Source of the DNA: Pseudomonas chlororaphis
GTDB taxonomy: Bacteria > Pseudomonadota > Gammaproteobacteria > Pseudomonadales > Pseudomonadaceae
Assembly: GCF_001921865.1 (NCBI RefSeq)
Contig: NZ_MSCT01000019.1
Location: 434,001 to 498,000, forward strand
Length of the DNA stretch: 64,000 nt
Direction of reading: 5' to 3'
In this document: positions 8,151-15,870 of the stretch, piece by piece
Layout of the letters: every line of letters starts with the position of its first letter
Numbering within the stretch: the stretch's first letter is position 1
Notes under the pieces: generated by a model
Seen by the model: the letters and a program-made list of their open reading frames with translations, nothing else
Databases searched by the model: none
What the model was told of the DNA's origin: nothing
Program-made: the position numbers and the translations under genes

Positions 8151-8771
8151 TCAGGCGCGCAGGCTCAGGGCGCTGAGCAACACGCCGAAGCCCACCAGCA
8201 CCACGCCGAACACCTGGTCGATGCGCCGCTTGTAAGCGATGAGCCGGGCGCGGATACCCGGCGCGGAAAAGAACAGCGCCACGGCCACGAACCACAGCAC
8301 GTGGGCCAGGACAATGATCGCGCCATAGCCGACCTGCACTGCCAGCGCGGTGCCCGGCTGCATCACCTGCATAAACAGGCTGACCACGAAAATCATCGTC
8401 TTGGGGTTCAACGCGTTGGTCAAAAAGCCGGTACGCAAGGCCGCCCAGGCCGAAATATGGCGCCCATCGCCCACCGCCTCCAGCGTCTCGTCGGCCGGCA
8501 TGCGCAGCATCCGTACCCCGAGATAGACCAGGTACAGCGCGCCGGCGATTTTCAGCACGTTGAACAGCAGCAGCGACTCCTTGACCAGCAGCCCGACGCC
8601 GAACAGCGTGTAACCGATATGCAGCATCACCCCGAAGCCGATCCCCAGCGCCGTGAGCACGCCGTGGCGACGCGACAGCACCAGGCTGTTGCGGGTGACC
8701 ATGGCGAAATCCGGCCCCGGGCTAAGTACCGCGAGAAAGGTGATGGTGATTACCACTAACAGTTCAGTCAT
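8151..8771 (-). CDS. LysE/RhtB family translocator
   Basis: This 206-residue membrane protein opens MTELLVVITITFLAVLSPGPDFAMVTRNS, in which SPGPDFAMV is the hallmark N-terminal motif of RhtB/LysE amino-acid exporters. GALYLVYLGVRML and FLTNALNPKTMIFVVSLF are the other family signatures. It likely exports an amino acid or a homoserine-lactone-like solute. The ATG at 8771 is preferred to a TTG two codons upstream. It is divergent from a GcvA-type LysR regulator 66 bp away, a layout that suggests control by that regulator. It converges with gntR, 7 bp apart. Confidence 0.9.
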   Translation of the reverse strand: MTELLVVITITFLAVLSPGPDFAMVTRNSLVLSRRHGVLTALGIGFGVMLHIGYTLFGVGLLVKESLLLFNVLKIAGALYLVYLGVRMLRMPADETLEAVGDGRHISAWAALRTGFLTNALNPKTMIFVVSLFMQVMQPGTALAVQVGYGAIIVLAHVLWFVAVALFFSAPGIRARLIAYKRRIDQVFGVVLVGFGVLLSALSLRA

Positions 8772-8808
8772 TTTCAAACGCCTTCGCTATAGAATCCGGC
8801 CCATACTT

Positions 8809-8822
8809 TATGGGCACCCATA
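8809..8822. promoter_or_regulatory. Palindrome in the LysE/LysR divergent promoter
   Basis: TATGGGCACCCATA has perfect six-base arms around CA. It sits in the 66-bp gap between the exporter and the LysR gene and is a candidate operator for that regulator. No direct evidence shows binding. Confidence 0.4.
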
Positions 8823-8837
8823 GCCACAGGGCGAACG

Positions 8838-9761
8838 ATGAAAACTGACACTCCTGGTGATAAAAACTCACAAACAATTCATCGACGCCTGCCGCCCCTG
8901 AGCGCCCTGCGCTGTTTCGAGGCCGCCGCCCGCCTGGAGAGTTTCACCCGCGCCGGCGAAGCCCTGCACCTGACCCACGGCGCCATCAGCCGCGCCGTGC
9001 GCGCCCTGGAGGACGACCTCGGCACCCGCCTGTTCGAGCGCCGCAGCCACCGGGTGTTTCTCACCGACGCCGGCCGCGAACTGCTGCACAGCGTGGCGAA
9101 CGCCTTCGACCTGATCGACGCCGCCGCGCGCAAGCTGCGGGCGCCGGCCCAGCGCGCGCCATGGGTGCTGTCCTGCGAGCCGACCCTGCTGATGCGCTGG
9201 CTGATTCCGCGGATCCCGGCCTTCTTCGCCGCGCACCCGGATATCCCCCTGCAACTGGTGGCCGGCGGCGGCCCCTTCGATTTCGGCCAAGGCATTGACC
9301 TGGCGATCCGCCGCAACGATTTCCCCTGGCAGCGAGGCACCCAGGCGCAGTGGCTGTTCGACGAGGCCATCGGCCCGGTGTGCCGCCCGGAGCAGGCCGC
9401 CCGCTGGACCCGCGACGACAGCGCCAGCGTGCAACTGGCGGACCGCGCGCCGCGCCTGCACAGCGCGACCCGGCCGCAGGCCTGGGATCGATGGTCGGAC
9501 CTCAAGGGGCAGCAACAGGCGCCGGGGTCGGAGCAGGTCTTCGAGCATTTCTACTTCAGCCTGCAAGCGGCGGTCGCCGGCCTGGGGCTGGCCATCGCCC
9601 CCTGGCAACTGGCGCGCGACGACCTTGAGTCGGGGCTTTTGGTCGCGCCCTGCGGTTTTATCGCCGACGGCAGCGCCTACTATCTGCTGTCGCCCGAAGC
9701 CATCGAGCCCGACTCGCCCGTCGCCTGCCTGCTCGACTGGCTACGCGAGCAAGCCGCCTGA
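8838..9761 (+). CDS. LysR-family regulator, GcvA-like
   Basis: This 307-residue protein has the LysR winged helix near residues 17-75 (LPPLSALRCFEAAARLESFT, AGEALHLTHGAISRAVRALE, LGTRLFERRSHRVFLTDAG). The effector-binding domain follows, with the GcvA-type WVLSCEPTLLMRWLIPRIPAF segment. The effector is unknown. Divergence from the LysE exporter suggests it activates export in response to an amino acid. The start is the ATG at 8838, which follows a GGGCGAACG sequence. Confidence 0.9.
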   Translation: MKTDTPGDKNSQTIHRRLPPLSALRCFEAAARLESFTRAGEALHLTHGAISRAVRALEDDLGTRLFERRSHRVFLTDAGRELLHSVANAFDLIDAAARKLRAPAQRAPWVLSCEPTLLMRWLIPRIPAFFAAHPDIPLQLVAGGGPFDFGQGIDLAIRRNDFPWQRGTQAQWLFDEAIGPVCRPEQAARWTRDDSASVQLADRAPRLHSATRPQAWDRWSDLKGQQQAPGSEQVFEHFYFSLQAAVAGLGLAIAPWQLARDDLESGLLVAPCGFIADGSAYYLLSPEAIEPDSPVACLLDWLREQAA

Positions 9762-9771
9762 GAAGCGTGGC

Positions 9772-10680
9772 TCAGCCCCGCCCGTCGGCCAGCGCCGGGT
9801 CCTGGCCGCCGAGCAATTGCACGAAAGCCTGGGCGGCCTTTTGCAGCGGCTGGTTCTTCAGCCACACCGCGTGCACCGGCAGCAACAGGCCGTTGTCGAT
9901 GTTCTTGAAGGTCAGCCGCCTGAACCGTCCGGCCTCGAGCAGCGGCGCGATCACCGACAACGGGAAATTGCCCCAGCCGATGCCCGCCTCGACCATATCC
10001 AGGGCCATGGCCAGGCTGTCGGTGCGCCAATAGGACTCGGCGATCAGCGGCCGGGTATCGCGGATCGGCAGGTCGCGGCTGGCAACCACCACCTGGCGCA
10101 CATTAACCAGCTCCTCCAGGTAGAGGGTGGCATCCGGCGCCATGGGCAGCGGATGGCGCGCGGAAATGCAGGCGATCATCCGCTCGCTGCCGACGTACTG
10201 GAAATACTCCAGCACGTTCAGGTTGACCCCGGCGAAAGCCACGCCGACCGCGATCCGGCCGCTGTGCAACAACTGCAACACATCGTCCTGGGGCGCGCTC
10301 AGCACTTCGATGTCGAGCAGCGGATGGCGCTCGGCGATCAGCTTGATCGCCGCCAGCACCCGGGCCTTGTCGAGATCCTCGACCACGCCGATGGACAGCC
10401 GGCTTTCCAGCCCCAACGACAGTTCCACCGCATGCACCTGCAAATGCTTGAGCTGCTCGGCGATCAGCCGTGCATGGGGCGCCAGGGCGTTGGCCATGGC
10501 GGTGGGCACCGGCTCGCGATGGCGGCGATCGAACAAGGGGTAGCCCAGCTCGGCCTCGAGGTTGGCGATACCCATGCTCACCGCCGAAGGCACCTTGCCC
10601 AGGGCCCGCGCCGCCGCGGAAAACGAGCCGCGCTCGAGCACGGCAAGAAACAACTGGATGCTGTCGCTGGAGAAATTCAT
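9772..10680 (-). CDS. LysR-family regulator, probable regulator of the adjacent PACE exporter
   Basis: This 302-residue protein has a LysR helix-turn-helix at the N-terminus (SIQLFLAVLERGSFSAAARAL, then VSMGIANLEAELGYPLFDRR) and a two-lobed effector domain (LSIGVVEDLDKARVLAAIKL). It is divergent from the PACE-family efflux gene 134 bp away. In Acinetobacter the aceI exporter is controlled by a LysR protein (AceR), so a local regulator role is a fair inference. It converges with the other LysR gene 10 bp away. Confidence 0.88.
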   Translation of the reverse strand: MNFSSDSIQLFLAVLERGSFSAAARALGKVPSAVSMGIANLEAELGYPLFDRRHREPVPTAMANALAPHARLIAEQLKHLQVHAVELSLGLESRLSIGVVEDLDKARVLAAIKLIAERHPLLDIEVLSAPQDDVLQLLHSGRIAVGVAFAGVNLNVLEYFQYVGSERMIACISARHPLPMAPDATLYLEELVNVRQVVVASRDLPIRDTRPLIAESYWRTDSLAMALDMVEAGIGWGNFPLSVIAPLLEAGRFRRLTFKNIDNGLLLPVHAVWLKNQPLQKAAQAFVQLLGGQDPALADGRG

Positions 10681-10712
10681 AGGCCTTTATCTATCAATAA
10701 AACTGAAAGCTA

Positions 10713-10729
10713 CTGACTTTTTCTGTCAG
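10713..10729. promoter_or_regulatory. Inverted repeat in LysR/PACE divergent region
   Basis: CTGAC-TTTTTCT-GTCAG, a 17-bp dyad, lies between the LysR gene and the PACE transporter gene. It is a candidate LysR binding site by position and symmetry only. Confidence 0.4.
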
Positions 10730-10814
10730 CCATATTGAAGCTATCTTCTGCCGCCTTCGCCAGCCCTTCCTGCAACAGGACCGGCCCGGGCCCATGTACG
10801 CAGAGGAAAGCACC

Positions 10815-11246
10815 ATGCAAGGCATCAAGCGCAAACTGGTTTACGTATCGTTGTTCGAGGTGTTCGGCATGACCTTCTCGGCCCTCGGCCTGGCCTTGCT
10901 GTCGGGCGCCTCGCCGAGCAGCACCGGCCCACTGGCGGTGGCGATCACCAGCATCGCGGTGACCTGGAACCTCATCTACACCAGCCTGTTCGAGCGCTGG
11001 GAAAGCCGCCAGGCCTCGCGCACCCGCACGGTCAAGCGGCGCATCGCCCACGCCGTGGGGTTCCAGCTGACGCTGATCCTGTTCCTGATCCCGTTGATCG
11101 CCTGGTGGATGCACATCAGCCTGGTGCAGGCCTTCCTGCTGGACCTGGCGCTGATCCTGTTCATCCCCTGCTACACCTTCGCCTTCAACTGGCTGTTCGA
11201 CCGGGTCTTCGGCTTGCCGGCGTCGGCGCTGCCGGACCCGGCCTGA
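10815..11246 (+). CDS. PACE-family (AceI-like) multidrug/biocide efflux transporter
   Basis: This 143-residue membrane protein has four hydrophobic helices arranged as two tandem bacterial transmembrane pairs, the PACE fold. The first pair opens with KRKLVYVSLFEVFGMTFS, and the hallmark glutamate of AceI lies in this helix (FEVFG here). WNLIYTSLFERWESRQ ends the first pair, and AHAVGFQLTLILFLIPLIAW starts the second. PACE proteins export chlorhexidine, acriflavine and probably polyamines with protons. The start at 10815 (MQGIKRK) fits family length better than the ATG 21 bp upstream. Confidence 0.9.
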   Translation: MQGIKRKLVYVSLFEVFGMTFSALGLALLSGASPSSTGPLAVAITSIAVTWNLIYTSLFERWESRQASRTRTVKRRIAHAVGFQLTLILFLIPLIAWWMHISLVQAFLLDLALILFIPCYTFAFNWLFDRVFGLPASALPDPA

Positions 11247-11329
11247 GCCGCGGGGGCAAAATCGCCGTCGCCGCCGCCGGGCGACACTGCTAAATTCCGT
11301 GGGCCTCCCCAACCGCCAAGGAACGTCCC

Positions 11330-11959
11330 ATGGGCCCCCTGAGAATTCTCGGTAGAGCGTCATCGATCAACGTCAGAAAAGTACTGTGGACCTGCGAAGA
11401 ACTGGCGCTGCCCTACACCCGCGAAGAGTGGGGCAGCGGCTTCCAGTCGACCCACAGCCCCGAGTTTCTCCAGCTCAACCCCAACGCCCAGGTGCCGGTG
11501 CTGATCGACGATGCCGGCGTGCTCTGGGAATCCAACAGCATCTGCCGCTACCTGACCAGCAAGGTCGCCGGGCAAACCCTGCTGCCCGGCGAACCCCGGG
11601 CCCGGGCACTGGTGGAGCAATGGATGGACTGGCAAGCCACGGAGCTCAACCCGTCCTGGGGCTACGCCTTCCATGCCCTGGTGCGGCAGAACCCGGACTA
11701 CCAGGACCCGCAGCGGATCGCCGTCGGCGTTCGCGGCTGGAACGACAAGATGGGCCTGCTCGAACAACAGTTGGCGGGCAGCGGCGCCCATGTGCTCGGC
11801 GCCCGGTTCAGCCTGGCGGATATCGTGCTCGGCCTGTCGGTGCACCGCTGGATGATGGCGCCCATGGAACGGCCGGACTACCCCGCCGTCGCCGCCTACT
11901 ACGAACGCCTCAGCGAACGGCCGGGCTTCCTGCTGCATGGGCGCAATGGTATTCCCTGA
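11330..11959 (+). CDS. Glutathione S-transferase family protein
   Basis: This 209-residue protein has the GST thioredoxin-like N-domain (LRILGRASSINVRKVLWTCE, then NPNAQVPVLIDDAGVLWES, the cis-Pro and glutathione-gamma-Glu ES signature). An all-helical C-domain contains FSLADIVLGLSVHRWM, with the conserved N-capping SxAD motif. Ser/Asn near residue 13 replaces a catalytic Tyr, as in bacterial beta/theta-like classes. It may detoxify electrophiles; the substrate is unknown. The ATG follows a CAAGGAACG ribosome site. Confidence 0.9.
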   Translation: MGPLRILGRASSINVRKVLWTCEELALPYTREEWGSGFQSTHSPEFLQLNPNAQVPVLIDDAGVLWESNSICRYLTSKVAGQTLLPGEPRARALVEQWMDWQATELNPSWGYAFHALVRQNPDYQDPQRIAVGVRGWNDKMGLLEQQLAGSGAHVLGARFSLADIVLGLSVHRWMMAPMERPDYPAVAAYYERLSERPGFLLHGRNGIP

Positions 11960-12134
11960 GCCCTCTCGTTCTTCTGTAGGAGCGGGTATTGCCTGCGCCG
12001 CGGCACAAATCGGCAAGATGTAACGAAATACGACAATAAATTGCCCCGCCGCGGTCTTTCCGGACCCGCATTCACAATCATTGATTTCCGTTAGCCCGCT
12101 AAGATTCCTCTTCACCAAAACCTGGAATCCGCTC

Positions 12135-13556
12135 ATGTCGTCACTCGCCCCCACAGTCGCCACCGACGGCCTCGACCCGCTCCGCGCCGCCGAGATTTCC
12201 GCGCGCATCGATCGCCTGCCCGCCGTCGCCAGCGTCTGGCGCCTGATAGCGCTGCTGTCGATCGGTGGTTTCTTCGAGCTCTACGACCTGTTCCAGACCG
12301 CCTACATCAGCCCCGGGCTGATCCGCGACGGCCTCTTCGCCACCGGCAGCGGCGGCGTGTTCGGTTTCTCCGACCAGGCCGCCTTTGCTTCGGCGACCTT
12401 TCTCGGCCTGTTCCTCGGTGCCAGCCTGCTGAGCCCGATCGCCGACCGTTTCGGGCGCCGGGCGATCTTCACCTTCGCGCTGATCTGGTACACCGTGGCC
12501 ACGGTGCTGATGGGCGTGCAGACCTCGGCCCTGGGCATCATCGGCATGCGTTTTCTGGTGGGCATCGGCCTGGGCATCGAACTGGTGACCATCGACGCCT
12601 ACCTGTCCGAGCTGGTGCCCAAGCACATGCGCAGCTCGGCCTTCGCCTTTGCCTTCTTCGTGCAGTTCCTCTCGGTGCCGGCGGTGGCGCTGATGTCCTG
12701 GTGGCTGGTGCCGCAGGACCCGTTCGGCATTGCCGGCTGGCGTTGGGTGGTGCTGGCCAGCGCGGTGTTCGCGCTGTTCATCTGGTGGCTGCGCTCGCGC
12801 TTGCCGGAGTCGCCGCGCTGGCTGGCCCAGCACGGGCGCTTCGCCGAGGCCGAGCGGATCATGGACGGCCTCGAGGCACGCTGCGTCAAGGATCACGGCA
12901 AGCCGCTGGACACTCCGCGCCCCGAACCCCTGGGCGTCCAGGGCACGGGGCGTTTCGCCGATATCTGGCAACCACCCTATCGGCGCCGGGCGCTGATGCT
13001 GATCGTGTTCCATGTGTTCCAGGCCATCGGTTTCTTCGGTTTCGGCAACTGGCTGCCGGCGCTGCTCTCGGGCCAGGGGGTGAGCGTCACCCACAGCCTG
13101 ATGTACGCCTTCATCATCACCCTGGCCTATCCGCTCGGGCCGCTGCTGTTCGTCAAGTTCGCCAACCGCTTCGAGAACAAATGGCAGATCGTCGGCTCGG
13201 CCCTGGGCGCCATGACCTTCGGCACCCTCTTCGCCTGGCAGAGCACGGCCCTGGGGCTGATCGCCTGCGGGGTCATGATCACCTTCTGCAACGCCTGGCT
13301 GAGCTTCAGCTACCACGCCTATCAGAGCGAGCTGTTCCCGACCCCTATCCGCGCCCGGGCGGTGGGGTTCTGCTATTCGTTCAGCCGCTTGTCGACGGTG
13401 TTCAGCAGCTTGCTGATCGGTTTTTTCCTCGACCATTTCGGCACGCCCGGGGTCCTGACGTTCATCGTCAGCAGCATGTTGATCGTGATGTTCACCATCG
13501 GCCGCTTCGGCCCGCGTACCCGCAACCTGGCCCTGGAAAGCATCGCCCACCGTTGA
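12135..13556 (+). CDS. MFS transporter, metabolite:H+ symporter type
   Basis: This 473-residue protein has 12 predicted membrane helices and the sugar-porter type MFS motifs: DRFGRRAIFTFALIWY between helices 2 and 3, and RLPESPRWLAQHGRFAEAERI at the end of the first half. The N-terminus (VWRLIALLSIGGFFELYDLF) resembles the aromatic-acid/metabolite symporter group, where the acidic residue in helix 1 is required for transport. The substrate is unknown. The start at 12135 (MSSLAPTV) was chosen because the upstream extension is not family-like. Confidence 0.9.
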   Translation: MSSLAPTVATDGLDPLRAAEISARIDRLPAVASVWRLIALLSIGGFFELYDLFQTAYISPGLIRDGLFATGSGGVFGFSDQAAFASATFLGLFLGASLLSPIADRFGRRAIFTFALIWYTVATVLMGVQTSALGIIGMRFLVGIGLGIELVTIDAYLSELVPKHMRSSAFAFAFFVQFLSVPAVALMSWWLVPQDPFGIAGWRWVVLASAVFALFIWWLRSRLPESPRWLAQHGRFAEAERIMDGLEARCVKDHGKPLDTPRPEPLGVQGTGRFADIWQPPYRRRALMLIVFHVFQAIGFFGFGNWLPALLSGQGVSVTHSLMYAFIITLAYPLGPLLFVKFANRFENKWQIVGSALGAMTFGTLFAWQSTALGLIACGVMITFCNAWLSFSYHAYQSELFPTPIRARAVGFCYSFSRLSTVFSSLLIGFFLDHFGTPGVLTFIVSSMLIVMFTIGRFGPRTRNLALESIAHR

Positions 13557-13711
13557 GCGGTCGCCGCTGGCCGCCAGCGGCAAAGGTTGTCCGCCGCGGG
13601 CCGCCGGCCTGCCGGGCGACCCGCGCAAAGCCTCGGCACAGAGCCCTCGCCGGCAGCGGCATGCAAATTGCTGCACAACGCGCGTCAACCCTTAGCCACA
13701 GGTACCCAATC

Positions 13712-14221
13712 ATGTTGGTCAGTGCCCAGAAAAGCTCGGCGATCCAGCCCAGCCAGCGGTCCGATACGGACCCGTCCACCGCTGCCGCCAGCGCGCTGTA
13801 CAGCGGTTTGATGCAAAACGTGCAGAACGCGGCGAACGCCCAGGCGTCGCAGACCGTGCAACAAGCCAGCAACACCGTCAGCGACAACGTCTCGGCCGCC
13901 TTCGCCAAGACCCGCGTGCTGTTGCAGGCCACCCCGCCGACCACCAGCAGCGCGCAGACCACCAGCGCCACCCAGGGTTCGGCCCTGGACGAGTTCAAGG
14001 ACTACATGAGCAAGTCCCCGGAGCAGCGCCTGCGCGACCAGATCCTCGAGGAGATGGGCATTACCGAGGAAGACCTGAAAAACATGCCGCCGGAGAAGCA
14101 GCAGGCCGTGGCTCAGGAAATTGCCCAGCGGCTCCAGGACAAGATGCAGATGGCACAGGTCGAGAAGGACGCCAACGGCGTCGATAAGCAAGTCGTCGAC
14201 AAGTTCCTCGCCGCGCTGTAA
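13712..14221 (+). CDS. Conserved hypothetical protein with disordered N-terminus
   Basis: This 169-residue protein has no domain I recognise. The first 110 residues are Ala/Ser/Thr/Gln-rich and probably disordered (SSAIQPSQRSDTDPSTAAAS, many TS and QT pairs). The last 60 are charged and helical (GSALDEFKDYMSKSPEQRLR, then MGITEEDLKNMPPEKQQAV), ending in a DANGVDKQVVDKFLAAL tail. There is no signal peptide. The start at 13712 is the first ATG that gives this composition. A hairpin follows the stop. Confidence 0.75.
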   Translation: MLVSAQKSSAIQPSQRSDTDPSTAAASALYSGLMQNVQNAANAQASQTVQQASNTVSDNVSAAFAKTRVLLQATPPTTSSAQTTSATQGSALDEFKDYMSKSPEQRLRDQILEEMGITEEDLKNMPPEKQQAVAQEIAQRLQDKMQMAQVEKDANGVDKQVVDKFLAAL

Positions 14222-14231
14222 ACGGCCGATT

Positions 14232-14264
14232 GAAACCGGGCTCCCCCCGCCTGAGCCCGGTTTC
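14232..14264. terminator. Bidirectional hairpin between convergent genes
   Basis: GAAACCGGGCTC and GAGCCCGGTTTC form a 12-bp perfect stem between the hypothetical gene and the convergent LysR gene. There is no long T run, so termination may be inefficient or factor-aided. Confidence 0.65.
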
Positions 14265-14288
14265 AGGGCCCCACTGCGGCGGCCGCGC

Positions 14289-15161
14289 TCAATCCTGGCC
14301 CAGCATCTCGAGCAAGGCCCGCAATGCCGGCGACGGCTCGCTGCCCTCGGCCAGCACCAGGGCAAACGAGCGATGGACAGGCACGTCCAGGGGCAGCACG
14401 CACAGGCCCTGGCGCTGCTCCGGCAAGGTCATCTGCGGCACCAGGGTCACCCCCACCTGCTCGCGCACCAGGGTGAACGCACTGCTCCATTCCCGTACCT
14501 CGACCCGCACATCCTGCAACACCAGGCCGGCCTCCGCCGCCAGGCTGCGGGCATTCACCGAACAACCGCCGGTGGCCAGCACGAAGGGTTGGCTCACCAG
14601 TTCCTGCAAGCTCACGCCCTGCTCCTGGGTGCGCCGCGCCAGGGCATGCCCCGCCGGCAGCACCGCCACCCAGGTGTCGCGCCCCAGCAGCCCGACACTG
14701 CGCCGGGGCGCGGGGTTGAGGACCACGCCGACATCGATCAGCCGCGCTTCGAGCAAGGCTTCGACCTCGTCGTCGCTGACCTCCAGCGCCACCACCTGAA
14801 TGCCCGGGTACAACTGCTTGAAACGCCGCAACAGCGGCGGCAGGAAGGCCGCCAGCACCATGGGAAAACTGGCCAGGCGAATGGTCCCACGCTGAATGTC
14901 CCGGCTGGCGTCCGCGGTGTCGCGGATGGTCTGCAACGCCGCGAGCATCAGCCGCGCCTGCTCCACCACTTGCCCGCCGATAGCCGTGGGCAGGGTCTGC
15001 CGGCCTTCGCGGCTGAACAGCTGCACGCCCAGGTTGTCCTCGAGCAACGCCAACGCCTGGCTGGCGCCGGACTGGGTCATGCCGACCCGCTCGGCGGCGC
15101 GGGTGATGTTGCCGGTGTCCGCCACCGCCACCAGCATGCGCCAGTGCATCAGGTTCATCAT
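14289..15161 (-). CDS. LysR-family regulator divergent to GST
   Basis: This 290-residue LysR protein has the DNA-binding domain at the N-terminus (MHWRMLVAVADTGNITRAAERVG, then QSGASQALALLEDNLGVQLFS) and the effector domain after it (TIRLASFPMVLAAFLPPLLR). It is divergent from a GstA-type glutathione transferase 96 bp away, which makes that gene its likely target. The effector is unknown. Two ATG codons are adjacent at the start, and the first is used. Confidence 0.9.
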   Translation of the reverse strand: MMNLMHWRMLVAVADTGNITRAAERVGMTQSGASQALALLEDNLGVQLFSREGRQTLPTAIGGQVVEQARLMLAALQTIRDTADASRDIQRGTIRLASFPMVLAAFLPPLLRRFKQLYPGIQVVALEVSDDEVEALLEARLIDVGVVLNPAPRRSVGLLGRDTWVAVLPAGHALARRTQEQGVSLQELVSQPFVLATGGCSVNARSLAAEAGLVLQDVRVEVREWSSAFTLVREQVGVTLVPQMTLPEQRQGLCVLPLDVPVHRSFALVLAEGSEPSPALRALLEMLGQD

Positions 15162-15195
15162 GGCAGTAGCTGTCCTTATGGGAATTTTCTGAAAG

Positions 15196-15207
15196 AGTAA
15201 TTTTACT
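15196..15207. promoter_or_regulatory. Palindrome in the LysR/GST divergent promoter
   Basis: AGTAA-TT-TTACT lies midway between the two divergent starts. It is a candidate LysR operator by symmetry and position only. Confidence 0.35.
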
Positions 15208-15257
15208 GCGGGCAGCGCGAACTATGACACTGGCGTCCCCTTTCCGGAGAGTCCCCC

Positions 15258-15866
15258 ATGAAGTTGTATTTCTCGCCCGATGCCTGCTCCCTGGCCCCGC
15301 ATATAGTGCTGCGCGAGCTGGCCCTGCCGTTCGAGCTGATCCGGGTCGACAACCGCAGCAAGACCACCGCCGACGGCGCCGATTTCCTGGCGATCAATCC
15401 CAAGGGTTATGTGGCGGCGCTGCAACTGGACGACGGCCAGGTGCTGAGCGAAGGCCCGGCGATCCTGCAATACCTGGCCGACCTCAAGCCCCAGGCGGGC
15501 CTGGCGCCGGCCAACGGCAGCTGGTCGCGGGTGCGCCTGCAAGAGATGCTCAACTTCGTTTCCAGCGAGATCCATGGCGGCCTCGGCTGGCTGTTCAACA
15601 GTGAGTTTCCCGAGGCCACGAAGGCGCAGATCCGGCAAAAGCTGTTCAAGCGCCTGGGGTTCCTCGACCAGACCCTGGAACAACGGAGCTACCTGCTGGG
15701 CGAAACCTTCGGCGTCGCCGACGCCTACCTGTTCACCGTGCTGCGCTGGACCGCCGGCTTCGCCATCGACCTGCAGCAATGGCCGGCGCTGGCGCGTTTC
15801 CAGGCCAAGATCGCCCAGCGCGAATCGGTGCAAGCGGCGCTGACAGCCGAAGCCGCCCTGTCGTAG
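15258..15866 (+). CDS. gstA: Glutathione S-transferase, GstA type
   Basis: This 202-residue beta-class-like GST opens MKLYFSPDACSLAPHIVLRE. The SPDACSLAPHI segment carries the Cys10-type catalytic residue seen in GstA of Proteus and E. coli. The glutathione site follows (NPKGYVAALQLDDGQVLSE, then GPAILQYLAD), and the helical domain has the SxADAY signature in LGETFGVADAYLF. Expected role: conjugation of glutathione to electrophiles, or peroxide reduction. It is divergent from its probable LysR regulator and converges with the lyase gene. Confidence 0.92.
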   Translation: MKLYFSPDACSLAPHIVLRELALPFELIRVDNRSKTTADGADFLAINPKGYVAALQLDDGQVLSEGPAILQYLADLKPQAGLAPANGSWSRVRLQEMLNFVSSEIHGGLGWLFNSEFPEATKAQIRQKLFKRLGFLDQTLEQRSYLLGETFGVADAYLFTVLRWTAGFAIDLQQWPALARFQAKIAQRESVQAALTAEAALS

Positions 15867-15870
15867 GCGC

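Noticed and set aside
12701..14221. A 506-codon plus-strand frame spanning the end of the MFS gene and the hypothetical gene
   Set aside because: Its first two-thirds are an out-of-frame shadow of the MFS transporter; only the part from 13712 has its own start and a consistent composition.
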